Assembly: GCA_937951675.1 (NCBI GenBank)
Contig: CALFBI010000014.1
Coordinates: 22,601 to 86,600 of the forward strand
Reading direction: 5' to 3'
DNA: 64,000 nucleotides
Source: an uncultured Verrucomicrobiales bacterium
GTDB taxonomy: Bacteria > Verrucomicrobiota > Verrucomicrobiia > Verrucomicrobiales > Akkermansiaceae
Shown here: positions 26,025 to 34,686 of the stretch, in pieces
How positions within the stretch are numbered: position 1 is the stretch's first letter
How the letters are laid out: every line of letters begins with the position of its first letter
Notes under the pieces: generated by a model
Database searches by the model: none
Seen by the model: the letters and a program-made list of their open reading frames with translations, nothing else
What the model was told of the DNA's origin: nothing
Program-made: the position numbers and the translations under genes

Positions 26025-26864
26025 TTAAGGCCTTTGCCGCGGTAACTGTTCTTTAAAATACCTCTGTAGCCTTTGCGTAAATTGTTTGGCCGTTTCGCCC
26101 TCATTAGCACTTTGCAATTCCCCAGTGATTAATGTGATTTTGATGGGCAGGTCTGGAGCCTTCCATAAAGGCCACCCTTTTTCTAAAAAATGAGAATCTG
26201 AATAAATAAATACAGGCTGAATCGGAGTTTGATGGCGAGTCGCTAATAAGCCTACTCCCTGACTAAAAGGGTGTAGTTCATCACTCTTACTTCGGGTCCC
26301 TTCAGGAAACATCAAAATACTTCCTTTTTTCTCCAATCTTTTTCCCGCTTCTCGAGCGAAAAGTAAACTAGGGGCATTAGGAATAAAAGAAGCCCATTGA
26401 GCCGCCTTCTTCAGAAACAAGTTCTCAAAAAGAGAGTGTTTCATAATACAAGTCATCCCAGGGAATTGCGCAAACAGTAAAGCGGCATCCCATAAAGAAG
26501 GATGATTAGCGACTACAATGATCTCTTGTGACGCAGGATCCACCCCCCTTAACCCGGTCGCATCAATTTTCACAAATCCAGACCACTGCGAAACCAGAAA
26601 ATAATAGCGGAAAAATTTGTGAATAAAAATTCCTGCCACTTGATGATTTCTTTCATCCGAAGCAAAAAAACATCCCACACTACTGAGTAAAAAAACAACT
26701 ATTAAGCCCAATACCCAATAAGAAACAAAAAAAAGAAAAGTCAGATAAAAAAGGAGCAACGAAATCCCCAAAGGATAGCTCTTTTTTTCTGTTCTTTTGT
26801 CAGGAATTTTTAATTGGCCTGATTCAACTCCCATTTTTCCCAACATGATTGATTTGCTCCCCAT
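26025..26864 (-). CDS. PlsC-type acyltransferase
   Basis: The 279-residue enzyme has an N-terminal membrane region (about 32-67) and the glycerophosphate acyltransferase motifs NHPSLWD (His121, Asp126) and FPEGTRS (186-192). PlsC relatives transfer acyl groups from ACP or CoA to lipid hydroxyls. At the edge of the cluster and upstream of GT2 and the methyltransferase, it probably transfers the finished polyene or an anchor fatty acid. The ATG chosen is two codons after a TTG that would also extend the frame. Confidence 0.85.
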   Translation of the reverse strand: MGSKSIMLGKMGVESGQLKIPDKRTEKKSYPLGISLLLFYLTFLFFVSYWVLGLIVVFLLSSVGCFFASDERNHQVAGIFIHKFFRYYFLVSQWSGFVKIDATGLRGVDPASQEIIVVANHPSLWDAALLFAQFPGMTCIMKHSLFENLFLKKAAQWASFIPNAPSLLFAREAGKRLEKKGSILMFPEGTRSKSDELHPFSQGVGLLATRHQTPIQPVFIYSDSHFLEKGWPLWKAPDLPIKITLITGELQSANEGETAKQFTQRLQRYFKEQLPRQRP

Positions 26865-27026
26865 ATTCAAGTTTTTGTCGCAAATCCCTCAATGGATTAC
26901 ACTAGGTCCCTTAGCTGATATGATTACTTGGTTTAATCTGGTCTTGCCGAAGAGGTATTCCCTGCTTTACTAGCTGGCCTCACGAGAGAAATTCACCTCT
27001 TCGTGATTTAATGACTTTACTCCGTT

Positions 27027-28697
27027 ATGCTTGAAACCGTTCGCAAATACACTGGCGTTATGTTCTTCCTCTTGGTCTTACTTTTCGTAGGGCTTATCTT
27101 TCTTATGGAAGGAGGCATTGGACTCGATACAATCGGAAAACAAATTGTCTTCAAAGCAAATGGCCGAGGTTATTCTGCTAAAGAATATCGCCGGATGGGT
27201 GAGAACACCACTCGCCTTGCTAAATCATTAGCACAGCAGAACTACGCCGCTCAAACCGACTTCCTCCAATACCTCCAATCTCTCCAAGGGAGCTCTGCAG
27301 GCAGTGATAATTCGGGAATCCGGTTCGTCGTTAACCGGAAACACCTCCAAGAAGCCGCTGCTCAATATGGGATCTCTGCTTCTGATCAAGAAGTTGAAAC
27401 TTACCTGAAAGAAAAAATCTTCATCAAACAACCTGACGGAGGATTTGACTCTACTGCTTATCAAACCTTTCTAAATAAAGAGCTTCCTCGTCTGGGAATG
27501 AGCTTGAAAGACATGAATGACACGGTTGCAGAAGTCATCACCTTTAATAAAATAGTCAAACTCCTTGGCGCAGGAATCGAAGGGGACCGTCACGCGTTGC
27601 AAAAACAAGTTCAACTTCAAGGACAGCAAATTGATCTCCATTATATCGAGTGGAATCAATCGAACTTTGAAGGGCTCCAATCTCCAACCGCCGAAGAAAT
27701 CGAAAAATTCTGGCAAGAGAATAAGCATAATTACCTTTCCGAGCCTCAACGCCAAATCAGCTATATTCTGCAAACCGCAGAGACCAAACCTGTCCCTGAA
27801 CTTCCCCCACTCCCTGATGCTACGGACCTCAGCGAAGAAGACAAAAAGGTAAGAGGTGCTCTAGAAGCCGCAAACGAAGCCATCCAAAAATCAAACGCGG
27901 AAGCGATTGCAGCACTTGGTAATGACCTCGAAACACTCTGGGACAACCTTCAAGCCAGCGAAGGCGTTGGATTCGAACAACTCGCTAAAGAAAATGAATA
28001 TGAAGTGCAAACTTCGGAGCTTTTCACCCGTGAGGCTGCTCCAGACTTTCTTCAACAGGCGCTCCGCTCTACGGTTGACAGCAAATCCGTTCTCGACAGC
28101 GTCTTCACACGCAAACCTTCTGAAGACAACCTTATGGATGCCATTAGTGATGTCACGGAACTTGGCTCATCTTCACTCTTATTATTCAAAGTCACCAAAG
28201 CGGTTGACGCCACGGAGCTCTCTTTTGATCAAGCCAAGGGGCAGGCCACCTTGGACCTTCAGAAAAAATTGGCTACCGAGGCAATGATGGCGGCCGCCAC
28301 CAGTGCAAAAGAGGCTATTCAAAAAGACATCACAGCTGGCAAAAGCTTTGCTGAAGCCGCCAAAGCTCAAAACTTGGAAGCCAAAGAAATCAAAGAGCTT
28401 TCTTATTACTCTGCGGCAGGAATCGAAGATGTTGACCCTCAAAAAATTTATGAAATGTCTTCACGAGTCAATCCAGGTGAACTTTCTGAAATTGTCAATC
28501 AAGACGACTCTAAGCGTGCGATCCACCGTGCCTTGCTTAGTCAGGTCACTGACCGTCGTATCAAAGAGAACGAGCAAGCTGAACGCTGGATCGACTCCAT
28601 GGTTGAACGCAATACTACGGACCTCCAACGAATCGCCTTCGAGAACTGGTTGCTCCAACGTTACGCACAGGCAGAGGTTGTTACAACCAATCCATAA
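27027..28697 (+). CDS. PpiD/SurA_N-type membrane-anchored chaperone
   Basis: The 556-residue protein has one N-terminal membrane helix (about 11-28) and a periplasmic SurA-N-like helical domain, with the ISASDQEVETYLKEKIFI region typical of PpiD. The long C-terminal part is helical and acidic and has no clear rotamase (PPIC) motif that I can see. PpiD-like proteins assist folding of exported proteins at the Sec translocon. A strong terminator follows the stop. The family call is good; peptidyl-prolyl isomerase activity is doubtful. Confidence 0.78.
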   Translation: MLETVRKYTGVMFFLLVLLFVGLIFLMEGGIGLDTIGKQIVFKANGRGYSAKEYRRMGENTTRLAKSLAQQNYAAQTDFLQYLQSLQGSSAGSDNSGIRFVVNRKHLQEAAAQYGISASDQEVETYLKEKIFIKQPDGGFDSTAYQTFLNKELPRLGMSLKDMNDTVAEVITFNKIVKLLGAGIEGDRHALQKQVQLQGQQIDLHYIEWNQSNFEGLQSPTAEEIEKFWQENKHNYLSEPQRQISYILQTAETKPVPELPPLPDATDLSEEDKKVRGALEAANEAIQKSNAEAIAALGNDLETLWDNLQASEGVGFEQLAKENEYEVQTSELFTREAAPDFLQQALRSTVDSKSVLDSVFTRKPSEDNLMDAISDVTELGSSSLLLFKVTKAVDATELSFDQAKGQATLDLQKKLATEAMMAAATSAKEAIQKDITAGKSFAEAAKAQNLEAKEIKELSYYSAAGIEDVDPQKIYEMSSRVNPGELSEIVNQDDSKRAIHRALLSQVTDRRIKENEQAERWIDSMVERNTTDLQRIAFENWLLQRYAQAEVVTTNP

Positions 28698-28702
28698 TTC
28701 AC

Positions 28703-28737
28703 GCCTTTTCTCCACTCCGGTGAAGAAAAGGCTTTTT
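28703..28737 (+). terminator. Intrinsic terminator after the PpiD-like gene
   Basis: A 13-bp stem with one mismatch (GCCTTTTCTCCAC / GTGAAGAAAAGGC) encloses the loop TCCG and is followed by TTTTT. The next gene's ATG is only four bases after the T run, so that gene either has a promoter in or before this hairpin or depends on read-through. Confidence 0.9.
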
Positions 28738-28741
28738 ACCT

Positions 28742-29080
28742 ATGCCTGATCATCGTGATGACCTGTTTGACGAAGCAAATGGTTTCCTAGCCATTGGAGA
28801 CTTCGAAAACGCGATTCAGCTTTACCGCCGCTGTGTTGAAATTGACGACGATTTCTTTGACGGTTGGCACGCACTAGGAATGGCGCTAATGAAATCTGAT
28901 CATATCCAAGAAGCCATTGGCTGCGGACTCAAAGCAACCCTCTTGGAACCCAACGACCTCCTTGCTTGGACCGCGCTTTCTCAAATGTATGTTCGCAATG
29001 AACAAATCGCCGAAGCAGAAATGGCGAAGCAAAACGCAACCATTCTTTCGATCGGTGGAAAAGTCGACCCTTCTCGATAA
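28742..29080 (+). CDS. Small TPR-repeat protein
   Basis: The 112-residue soluble protein is made of about three tetratricopeptide repeats. The first covers residues about 8-35 (FLAIGDFENAIQLYRRCVEID), with the W-x2-L-G-x2-L and A-x-L-x-P periodicities in the following repeats. TPRs bind other proteins; no enzymatic domain is present. It is 32 bp upstream of metG and may be cotranscribed with it. Confidence 0.8.
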   Translation: MPDHRDDLFDEANGFLAIGDFENAIQLYRRCVEIDDDFFDGWHALGMALMKSDHIQEAIGCGLKATLLEPNDLLAWTALSQMYVRNEQIAEAEMAKQNATILSIGGKVDPSR

Positions 29081-29112
29081 CCTTTTATTGAAACCTCTTT
29101 CTCTTACTTGCC

Positions 29113-30684
29113 ATGCCTTATTTCATCACTACCGCGATTGACTACGCTAATGGAGCTCCACACATCGGGCACGCTTATGAAAAAGTGCTCGGAGATGTCA
29201 TTTCTCGCTACCAAAGGTTAAAAGGTGAAGACGTTTATTTTTTAACCGGAGTCGACCAACACGGGCAAAAAGTGCAACAAACTGCCGAGAAAGAAGGCAT
29301 TCACCCTGCTACCTTTTCTAAAAAAAACACCAAAAAGTTCCTTAAACTTTGGGAAAAACTAGGCCTTCAATATGATGGCTGGGCGGAAACTACGGACGAA
29401 AGGCATAAGGCCTGCGTCCAGAAAATCCTGACGAAGCTCGAAGCTGAAGGACAGCTTTATAAAAAAGCCTACAAAGGTTTTTACTCTGTTCGCCAGGAAC
29501 AATTCCTCACCGATAAGGAGAAGAATGAACAAGGTGAATTTGGATCGGAATGGGGTGAGGTTGTTGAAATCGAAGAAGAAAACTGGTATTTCAAACTTTC
29601 CGAGCACACCGACTGGCTTCGCCAAACCGTTGAAAACAATGATCTCGAAATCACTCCCGCCTTTCGAAAAGCCGATGTTCTAAACGCACTGGACCGAACC
29701 AGCGGAACGGACCTTTGTATCTCCCGCCCGAAAGAACGTCTCCGTTGGGGAATCGAATTACCATTCGATCCTGACTACGTCACCTATGTTTGGTTCGACG
29801 CCTTGATTAACTACATCTCCTTTGCAGGATACGAGAAGGCAGAAGGAAGTGATTTACCTGATTTTGATTACTGGTGGCCCGCAAATGCCCACATCATTGG
29901 GAAAGATATCCTCGTCCCTCCTCATGCGATCTATTGGCCTTGCATGCTTCATGCAATGGGCTTTTCGGAGAAGCAAATGCCGACCCTTCTCGTTCATGGG
30001 TGGTGGAATATCCGAGGAGAAAAAATGTCCAAATCAATCGGTAATGTTGTCGACCCTGACGAACTTGCTGACCGATTTGGGGTCGATGCCCTTAGATACT
30101 ATCTCGTGCGTGACATCCCGATGGGAAAAGACAGCGACTTCGATGTCGAACGCCTCATAATGCTCTTTAATACTGAGCTCGCTAATGACCTAGGAAACCT
30201 TCTCAACCGTAGCCTCAACATGACGAAGCGGTTTCTTGATGCGCGCCTCCCAGAGACAAGCTACGATGACGAAGAGAGTCAAAAGTTGAGAAAATCCTTC
30301 ACTGAGAGCGTGCACGCTTACCAGGAATCCATGGAGCTTTATGATGTGGCTAAGGCTCTTGCCGCGCTTAATAATCACATCTCTTTCTGCAATGGGTATC
30401 TTGAGCGCCAACGCCCCTGGGAGCTAGCCAAAGACGAATCTCAGCAAGATCGACTCGCCGCAGTCATGTATCATGTGGTCGAATCATGCGCTCACGCCGC
30501 AATCTTGCTCAGCCCCATCGTGCCTAGCGCAAGTGCTAAAATCATTCAACAGCTGCAAGCTGAAGAACTGACCTCTCATCTCAAACTTTCTGATTGTCAG
30601 TGGGGGATTCTTCCGACCGGTCATCAAACGGGAAAACCGAAACCAGTCTTTCCTCGAATTGAAATTGAAAAAAACGAAGACTAA
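29113..30684 (+). CDS. metG: Methionyl-tRNA synthetase
   Basis: MetRS charges tRNA-Met with methionine. The 523-residue class I synthetase has the HIGH motif (PHIGH, 17-20), the TGVDQHGQKV segment, the methionine-pocket WFDALINYI and the KMSKS motif (GEKMSKSIGN). It ends without a C-terminal tRNA-binding domain, as in short MetRS forms. The connective-peptide region where many MetRS carry zinc-binding cysteines reads GFYSVRQEQFL and has no Cys pairs, so this looks like a zinc-free knuckle variant. Confidence 0.96.
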   Translation: MPYFITTAIDYANGAPHIGHAYEKVLGDVISRYQRLKGEDVYFLTGVDQHGQKVQQTAEKEGIHPATFSKKNTKKFLKLWEKLGLQYDGWAETTDERHKACVQKILTKLEAEGQLYKKAYKGFYSVRQEQFLTDKEKNEQGEFGSEWGEVVEIEEENWYFKLSEHTDWLRQTVENNDLEITPAFRKADVLNALDRTSGTDLCISRPKERLRWGIELPFDPDYVTYVWFDALINYISFAGYEKAEGSDLPDFDYWWPANAHIIGKDILVPPHAIYWPCMLHAMGFSEKQMPTLLVHGWWNIRGEKMSKSIGNVVDPDELADRFGVDALRYYLVRDIPMGKDSDFDVERLIMLFNTELANDLGNLLNRSLNMTKRFLDARLPETSYDDEESQKLRKSFTESVHAYQESMELYDVAKALAALNNHISFCNGYLERQRPWELAKDESQQDRLAAVMYHVVESCAHAAILLSPIVPSASAKIIQQLQAEELTSHLKLSDCQWGILPTGHQTGKPKPVFPRIEIEKNED

Positions 30685-30688
30685 GAAC

Positions 30689-30721
30689 CCAAGGTTTTTC
30701 TTTGGTATAAAAAAACCTCGG
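30689..30721 (+). terminator. Weak hairpin after metG
   Basis: CCAAGGTTTTT and AAAAAACCTCGG can pair with one mismatch around a 9-base loop directly after the metG stop. The T run lies inside the stem and there is no U tail, so termination is uncertain. Confidence 0.3.
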
Positions 30722-30765
30722 TATTCTCATATCTCCCTCACTCAAATATCATTAAAATCATCTTC

Positions 30766-31125
30766 ATGAAAACCCAACCTCAGCGTGAAGCCTTTCTTAA
30801 TTTACTCATTCTTGGATGCTACCTCGATGGGAAACATACTCTTTTAGAAACTGAAGAGTTTGACCGTATCGCGGGAGAAATTGAATGGGAAAGCTCGACC
30901 GCATGCTCCCTCTTTATCTCGACTCAACATGCCAAAGCCAGAGAAATCTGGGAAAACCCCATAGAAGTCAAAAAATGGGTTACCCAACATTCAAAGCCCT
31001 TTACCGACGAAAAGGAAAAAGAGCTTCTCATTGACAGTGTCGAACAATTTCTCGGTAGAGATGGCTTCAGTTCGGAAGAAGCGGGATTTCTAAACCAACT
31101 TCGAACAGACCTTATTTCTCTTTAG
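30766..31125 (+). CDS. Small unknown protein (possibly TerB-like helical)
   Basis: The 119-residue soluble helical protein begins with an REAFLNLLILGCYLDGKHTL segment. This hydrophobic-Asp-Gly pattern recalls the first helices of TerB-fold proteins, but the match is weak. There is no signal peptide, membrane segment or catalytic motif. It lies alone downstream of metG and is convergent with the pseudouridine synthase gene. I do not recognise a specific family. Confidence 0.6.
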   Translation: MKTQPQREAFLNLLILGCYLDGKHTLLETEEFDRIAGEIEWESSTACSLFISTQHAKAREIWENPIEVKKWVTQHSKPFTDEKEKELLIDSVEQFLGRDGFSSEEAGFLNQLRTDLISL

Positions 31126-31148
31126 GCCCATGCAAATGAGGAATGGTT

Positions 31149-31811
31149 TTATTTCCTGATTTGCGGGTCAGCGAGCCAGTTTTGACTTAGCCCCTCTACG
31201 AGTATTCGTTCACCAGTTTGGGGATGTGGAAATGTTAATCGCTCGGCGTGCAATAGCATTCGCGTCCCGGTTCCTAGCAGCCGCCCCAGTAGATCAGACT
31301 TCTCGATGCCGGCATAACGGTAATCTCCTACAATTGGGAAACCTCCTGCAAGAAGGTGCCGGCGGATTTGATGAAACCTTCCCGTGTGAGGAATCGCTCG
31401 TATGAGGGAGAAAAAGTGCCCGTCTTTTTCTACCACTCGTTCACGAGTAAAAGAGGTATGAGCGGCTTTAAAAGGAGCCCCCTCTTTTTTCTGAATCGGC
31501 TCATGACATTCCCACTGTTCCGCAACCTCCCCTTCTACTACTGCTTGATACTCTTTTTGGAATTCTTGGCGCTCTAAAGACTGCTGCAATAACCGGGTCG
31601 CCTGAGAGTCAAAAGCAAAAAGTAAAACCCCACTAGTAGGGCGATCAAGACGGTGAATGGCATTAACACGCTTTCCGAGTTGATCCCTTAACGCTTTTAG
31701 CAACACTAAATCGTTAGGCTGAGGCTCATCAGCAGGATGAACCAAATACCCCTCTGGTTTATGCACCACGACAACCCACGCATCTTGGTAAAGGATCTTA
31801 ATTTGCGGCAT
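31149..31811 (-). CDS. RluA-family pseudouridine synthase (TruC/RluD-like)
   Basis: The enzyme isomerises uridine to pseudouridine in tRNA or rRNA. The 220-residue protein has the catalytic aspartate motif HRLDRPTSGVLLFA, the entry segment VVVHKPEGYLVHP and the PHTGRFHQIRRHL motif of the RluA family. There is no N-terminal S4 domain, which together with the short length favours a TruC-like enzyme (tRNA U65). A start 14 codons upstream is possible in frame but would lie inside the terminator hairpin of the preceding cysJ-like gene, so the internal ATG (MPQIKILYQD) is chosen. Confidence 0.88.
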   Translation of the reverse strand: MPQIKILYQDAWVVVVHKPEGYLVHPADEPQPNDLVLLKALRDQLGKRVNAIHRLDRPTSGVLLFAFDSQATRLLQQSLERQEFQKEYQAVVEGEVAEQWECHEPIQKKEGAPFKAAHTSFTRERVVEKDGHFFSLIRAIPHTGRFHQIRRHLLAGGFPIVGDYRYAGIEKSDLLGRLLGTGTRMLLHAERLTFPHPQTGERILVEGLSQNWLADPQIRK

Positions 31812-31817
31812 CGATTC

Positions 31818-31855
31818 AAAAAAAACGCCTCTTCGGATCTCTCCGCGAGGCATTA
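31818..31855 (-). terminator. Intrinsic terminator of the cysJ-like gene
   Basis: On the minus strand GCCTC and GAGGC pair, with an inner CGGA/TCCG stem around GAGA, and a run of eight T follows. It sits 29 bp after the cysJ-like stop and ends just before the ATG of the pseudouridine synthase gene. Confidence 0.85.
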
Positions 31856-31883
31856 AAAATGGGAGGTTAAATGGTAGTAATTC

Positions 31884-33611
31884 TTAGTAAACGTCGCGAG
31901 CGTAACGCTTTTCCTTTTTCAGATTACTAACATATTGAGCAGCCTCTTCTTCACTCATCTTACCGTGAGTTTGAATCACCTGATGCAACGCTTTATCAAC
32001 ATCCTTCGCCATTCTTGAGGCATCACCACAAACATAGAAGTAACCTCCTTCACTTAACCATTTCCAAAGTTCTTCACCTTCCTCGATCATGCGATCTTGG
32101 ACGTAGACTTTCTGAGCTTGGTCTCGGGAGAAAGCGGTTGAAAGCTTGTTAAGAACTCCCGCCTCTTGCATTGCGGTGAGTTCATCCTCGTAGAGGAAAT
32201 CAGTCGCGCGATGAGGGTTACCGAAAAAGAGCCAATTTTTCCCGGGCGCTTCTATTGCTTTTCTCTCTTCGAGGAATGCACGGAAAGGAGCAATACCTGT
32301 GCCTGGACCGACCATGATCATTGGCACACTCGCATCTGCGGGAACTCGGAATGCTTTATTATGGTGCATATAAACACCAGGGTTCACGCCATCAGTGCGA
32401 TCCGAAAGGAAAGTCGAGCAAACTCCACCCCGATCCCGATAATGAGAATGGTAACGAATAATCCCAACCGTTAGATGAACTTCGCCGGGATGAGCTTTGG
32501 GACTAGAAGCAATCGAATAAAGTCTTGGCTGAAGCTTTTTGAGCACTCCTAAGAATTCTTCTGCGTCACCAAAATCAGCCGGAAATTCGATAACAAGATC
32601 GATCAATTCACGACCCCAACAAAAATCTTCGATCGCTTTTGCATCATCAGATTCGATTAAAGAACGGATGAGTGGTGCTCCACTCCGAGCCTGCCATTCT
32701 GTAAGAAGTTTCTTATTAAGAGAGCGAATATCATAGTGCTCAATAAGAGCTTCGCGCAGAGATATCTCTTTTTTTCCAATGAAAACCTCTTCTTTAGTAT
32801 TAAAAGGAAGAGCTGCGATAATATCATCAACCATTCCCTCTGGGTTACGCGGGAGGACACCCAAGGCATCACCAACTTCATACTCAAGTCCTGAACCTTC
32901 GAGAGAAAAAGAAACATGATGCGTTTCCTTCTCACCCCCAGGAAGGTTTAAGTTCCGGTTTTCAAGAATCGGAGAAGGAAAAGGGTTTTGCTTACTATAT
33001 CCATCTTCAACATCATCTTCCTCTACGGCCGCAACTTGGGCATTCGCTCCGAAAACCGCCATCGTATCTTTCTTCCACTGCGCAAATTCGTCGTCAAAAT
33101 CAACGTCACATTGAACCAATGGCAGGACGCGCTCCGCACCAAGAGCCGCAAGGCGTTCATCGAATTGAATCGCGCACAGACAATAGTCTGGGTATTCGGT
33201 ATCTCCGAGGCCAAAGACCGCATACTTAAGGCCTTCTAACTTAGGGGCCGTATCAGATAGAATCGCTTCATGGAATGCCGCGGCATTATCTGGTGGCTCA
33301 CCGTCACCATAGGTGCTTGTAATGAGAAGAAGGTGCTTCTCTTGAGCCAAGATGGAAACGTCATAATCCGCCATATCGACGGTTTTAGCATCGTAACCAC
33401 CTTGATTCATCGCCTTCGCGAGTTTCTTGGCAATTCCTTCCGCATTCCCTGTCTGCGATCCCCAAAGAATCGTAACAGGGATAGAAGGGCCTTGAGAGGC
33501 CATCGAGCCACTAGGAAGCCCTGCTAAAGTTTTCGCAAAAAATTCATTCAACCAAGCACGCTGCTCGGCGTTGAATGGGGCGTCATCAGGAATGTAAATG
33601 GGCTGTGACAT
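31884..33611 (-). CDS. cysJ: Sulfite reductase flavoprotein alpha-like diflavin reductase
   Basis: CysJ passes electrons from NADPH via FAD and FMN to the sulfite reductase hemoprotein. The 575-residue protein has a flavodoxin domain (about 45-190; LWGSQTGNAEGIAKK, TSTYGDGEPPDNA). An FAD-binding domain follows (RLYSIASSPKAHPGEVHL, GGVCSTFL), and then an NADPH domain (GPGTGIAPFRAFLEERK) ending KRYARDVY, close to the CysJ end. No cysI is adjacent, so it could serve a different acceptor. The family is clear; the partner is unknown. Confidence 0.85.
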   Translation of the reverse strand: MSQPIYIPDDAPFNAEQRAWLNEFFAKTLAGLPSGSMASQGPSIPVTILWGSQTGNAEGIAKKLAKAMNQGGYDAKTVDMADYDVSILAQEKHLLLITSTYGDGEPPDNAAAFHEAILSDTAPKLEGLKYAVFGLGDTEYPDYCLCAIQFDERLAALGAERVLPLVQCDVDFDDEFAQWKKDTMAVFGANAQVAAVEEDDVEDGYSKQNPFPSPILENRNLNLPGGEKETHHVSFSLEGSGLEYEVGDALGVLPRNPEGMVDDIIAALPFNTKEEVFIGKKEISLREALIEHYDIRSLNKKLLTEWQARSGAPLIRSLIESDDAKAIEDFCWGRELIDLVIEFPADFGDAEEFLGVLKKLQPRLYSIASSPKAHPGEVHLTVGIIRYHSHYRDRGGVCSTFLSDRTDGVNPGVYMHHNKAFRVPADASVPMIMVGPGTGIAPFRAFLEERKAIEAPGKNWLFFGNPHRATDFLYEDELTAMQEAGVLNKLSTAFSRDQAQKVYVQDRMIEEGEELWKWLSEGGYFYVCGDASRMAKDVDKALHQVIQTHGKMSEEEAAQYVSNLKKEKRYARDVY

Positions 33612-33716
33612 AACAGTGAAAAATCGGTCGCTTTCGCGCGGTGGAGCAATCTGCCCTCATTCTCAAAAGGTTTCAAGCTCGATTGAAGAGATGACACGCT
33701 TTTTGAGAGCTTGATC

Positions 33717-34661
33717 TTATTTAACTGATGTTTTTAAAAGCTTATAGAGTTCTGAATCCGTCGATAAAATGGTCGAAGTATTAGCATCGATCACTTTATC
33801 ATAGGTTTCCAACGTTTTGACGAATCGATAGAAATCGACTACTTCCTGATTACTCCCATAAGCATCCGCATAAATTTTAGTTGATTTAGCATCTGCTTCC
33901 CCAAGGATTTCTTGAACTTTGCGGTAAGCTTCTGAACGAATTTCGCGCACTTCTTTTTCTCTAGAACCAATGATACGCTCGGCTTCTCCAGCCCCGTCCG
34001 AGCGGAATCGTTCCGCAATTTGCTTACGCTCACTTGTCATCCGGGCGAAAATCTCGCGTTCGACCTGCTCATTATAGTTAATACGCTTAAATCGAATATC
34101 TAAAAGCTCAATTCCAAAGGTCTCTAGCTTAGGACGAGAATTATCAAAAATGTCTTTCTCAACCAAAGCTCGGCCACGCTGAATCGATTCGAAATCAAGA
34201 TCTTTTTCTTCCCCTTCGATTTGAATAGGCACTCTCCCCTTCGTGGTCCGAATCATCTCAATGAGATCATGTTTAGCGACCGCATTACGGGTTTCACTCC
34301 CTAAGATATCATTCATCCGAGACCGTGCGCTGCGCTCATCTGTGAGTGATGTAAAGTAACGAAGAGGGTCAACAATCCTCCAACGAGCGAAAGTATCTAC
34401 AAAGATGTAAAGTTTATCACGTGTCGGCATCTGAGTCACATGCCCGTCCCATTCTAAAACGCGCTTATCAATCTTGATCACTTTCTGAATGAACGGCTTT
34501 TTGAAATAAAGGCCGGCCTTCGTGATAGGATTTCCGATAGGTTTCCCAAATTCGGTGATAATAGATTGATCTCTCTCTTCGACAATAAAGGCGATCTGAG
34601 AAAAGAGCATCCCGAGGAGAACCAAAAGAATGATTCCGAAACTTCCAAATAATTTTTTCAT
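33717..34661 (-). CDS. hflC: HflC, protease modulator (SPFH/stomatin family)
   Basis: HflC and HflK form a membrane complex around FtsH that controls its access to substrates. The 314-residue protein has an N-terminal membrane helix (about 5-27) followed by an SPFH domain starting at IVEERDQSIITEFGKPIG. A coiled-coil region rich in E/R/A (SDGAGEAERIIGSREKE) leads to the C-terminus (EVVDFYRFVKTLETYDKV). It lies 25 bp after hflK, as usual for the pair. Confidence 0.92.
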   Translation of the reverse strand: MKKLFGSFGIILLVLLGMLFSQIAFIVEERDQSIITEFGKPIGNPITKAGLYFKKPFIQKVIKIDKRVLEWDGHVTQMPTRDKLYIFVDTFARWRIVDPLRYFTSLTDERSARSRMNDILGSETRNAVAKHDLIEMIRTTKGRVPIQIEGEEKDLDFESIQRGRALVEKDIFDNSRPKLETFGIELLDIRFKRINYNEQVEREIFARMTSERKQIAERFRSDGAGEAERIIGSREKEVREIRSEAYRKVQEILGEADAKSTKIYADAYGSNQEVVDFYRFVKTLETYDKVIDANTSTILSTDSELYKLLKTSVK

Positions 34662-34686
34662 CGTTTTTAAAATGTTGCTGAGTGTT

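Larger units (their letters stand above)
7980..26864. other. Aryl-polyene-like type II FAS/PKS biosynthetic gene cluster
   Basis: Nineteen consecutive genes combine carrier proteins, a ketosynthase/chain-length-factor pair, ketoreductase, dehydratase, AMP-ligases, flavoenzymes, LolA-like carrier, MMPL exporter, acyltransferases, polysaccharide deacetylase, methyltransferase and GT2. In aryl polyene and xanthomonadin clusters, this set makes a conjugated polyene on ACP and links it to a lipid for the outer membrane. DarA/DarB (dialkylresorcinol) genes are absent. The block alternates strands and all four of its convergent gene pairs meet tail to tail or overlap. The exact product is an inference; the class assignment rests on the co-occurrence of LolA, MMPL, CLF and the acyltransferases. 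Confidence 0.75.

Noticed and set aside
7980..26864. Flexirubin/dialkylresorcinol cluster
   Set aside because: No DarA- or DarB-like (KAS III/aromatase) genes and no ammonia lyase are visible, so the aryl-polyene-like reading fits better.
26948..27003. 9-bp inverted repeat CGAAGAGGT/ACCTCTTCG upstream of the PpiD-like gene
   Set aside because: The arms are 38 bp apart with no T run and no known operator pattern; it may be chance.
33660..33716. TCAAGCTC/GAGCTTGA inverted repeat between the cysJ-like gene and hflC
   Set aside because: The arms are short and widely spaced without a T run, so it is not convincing as a terminator.
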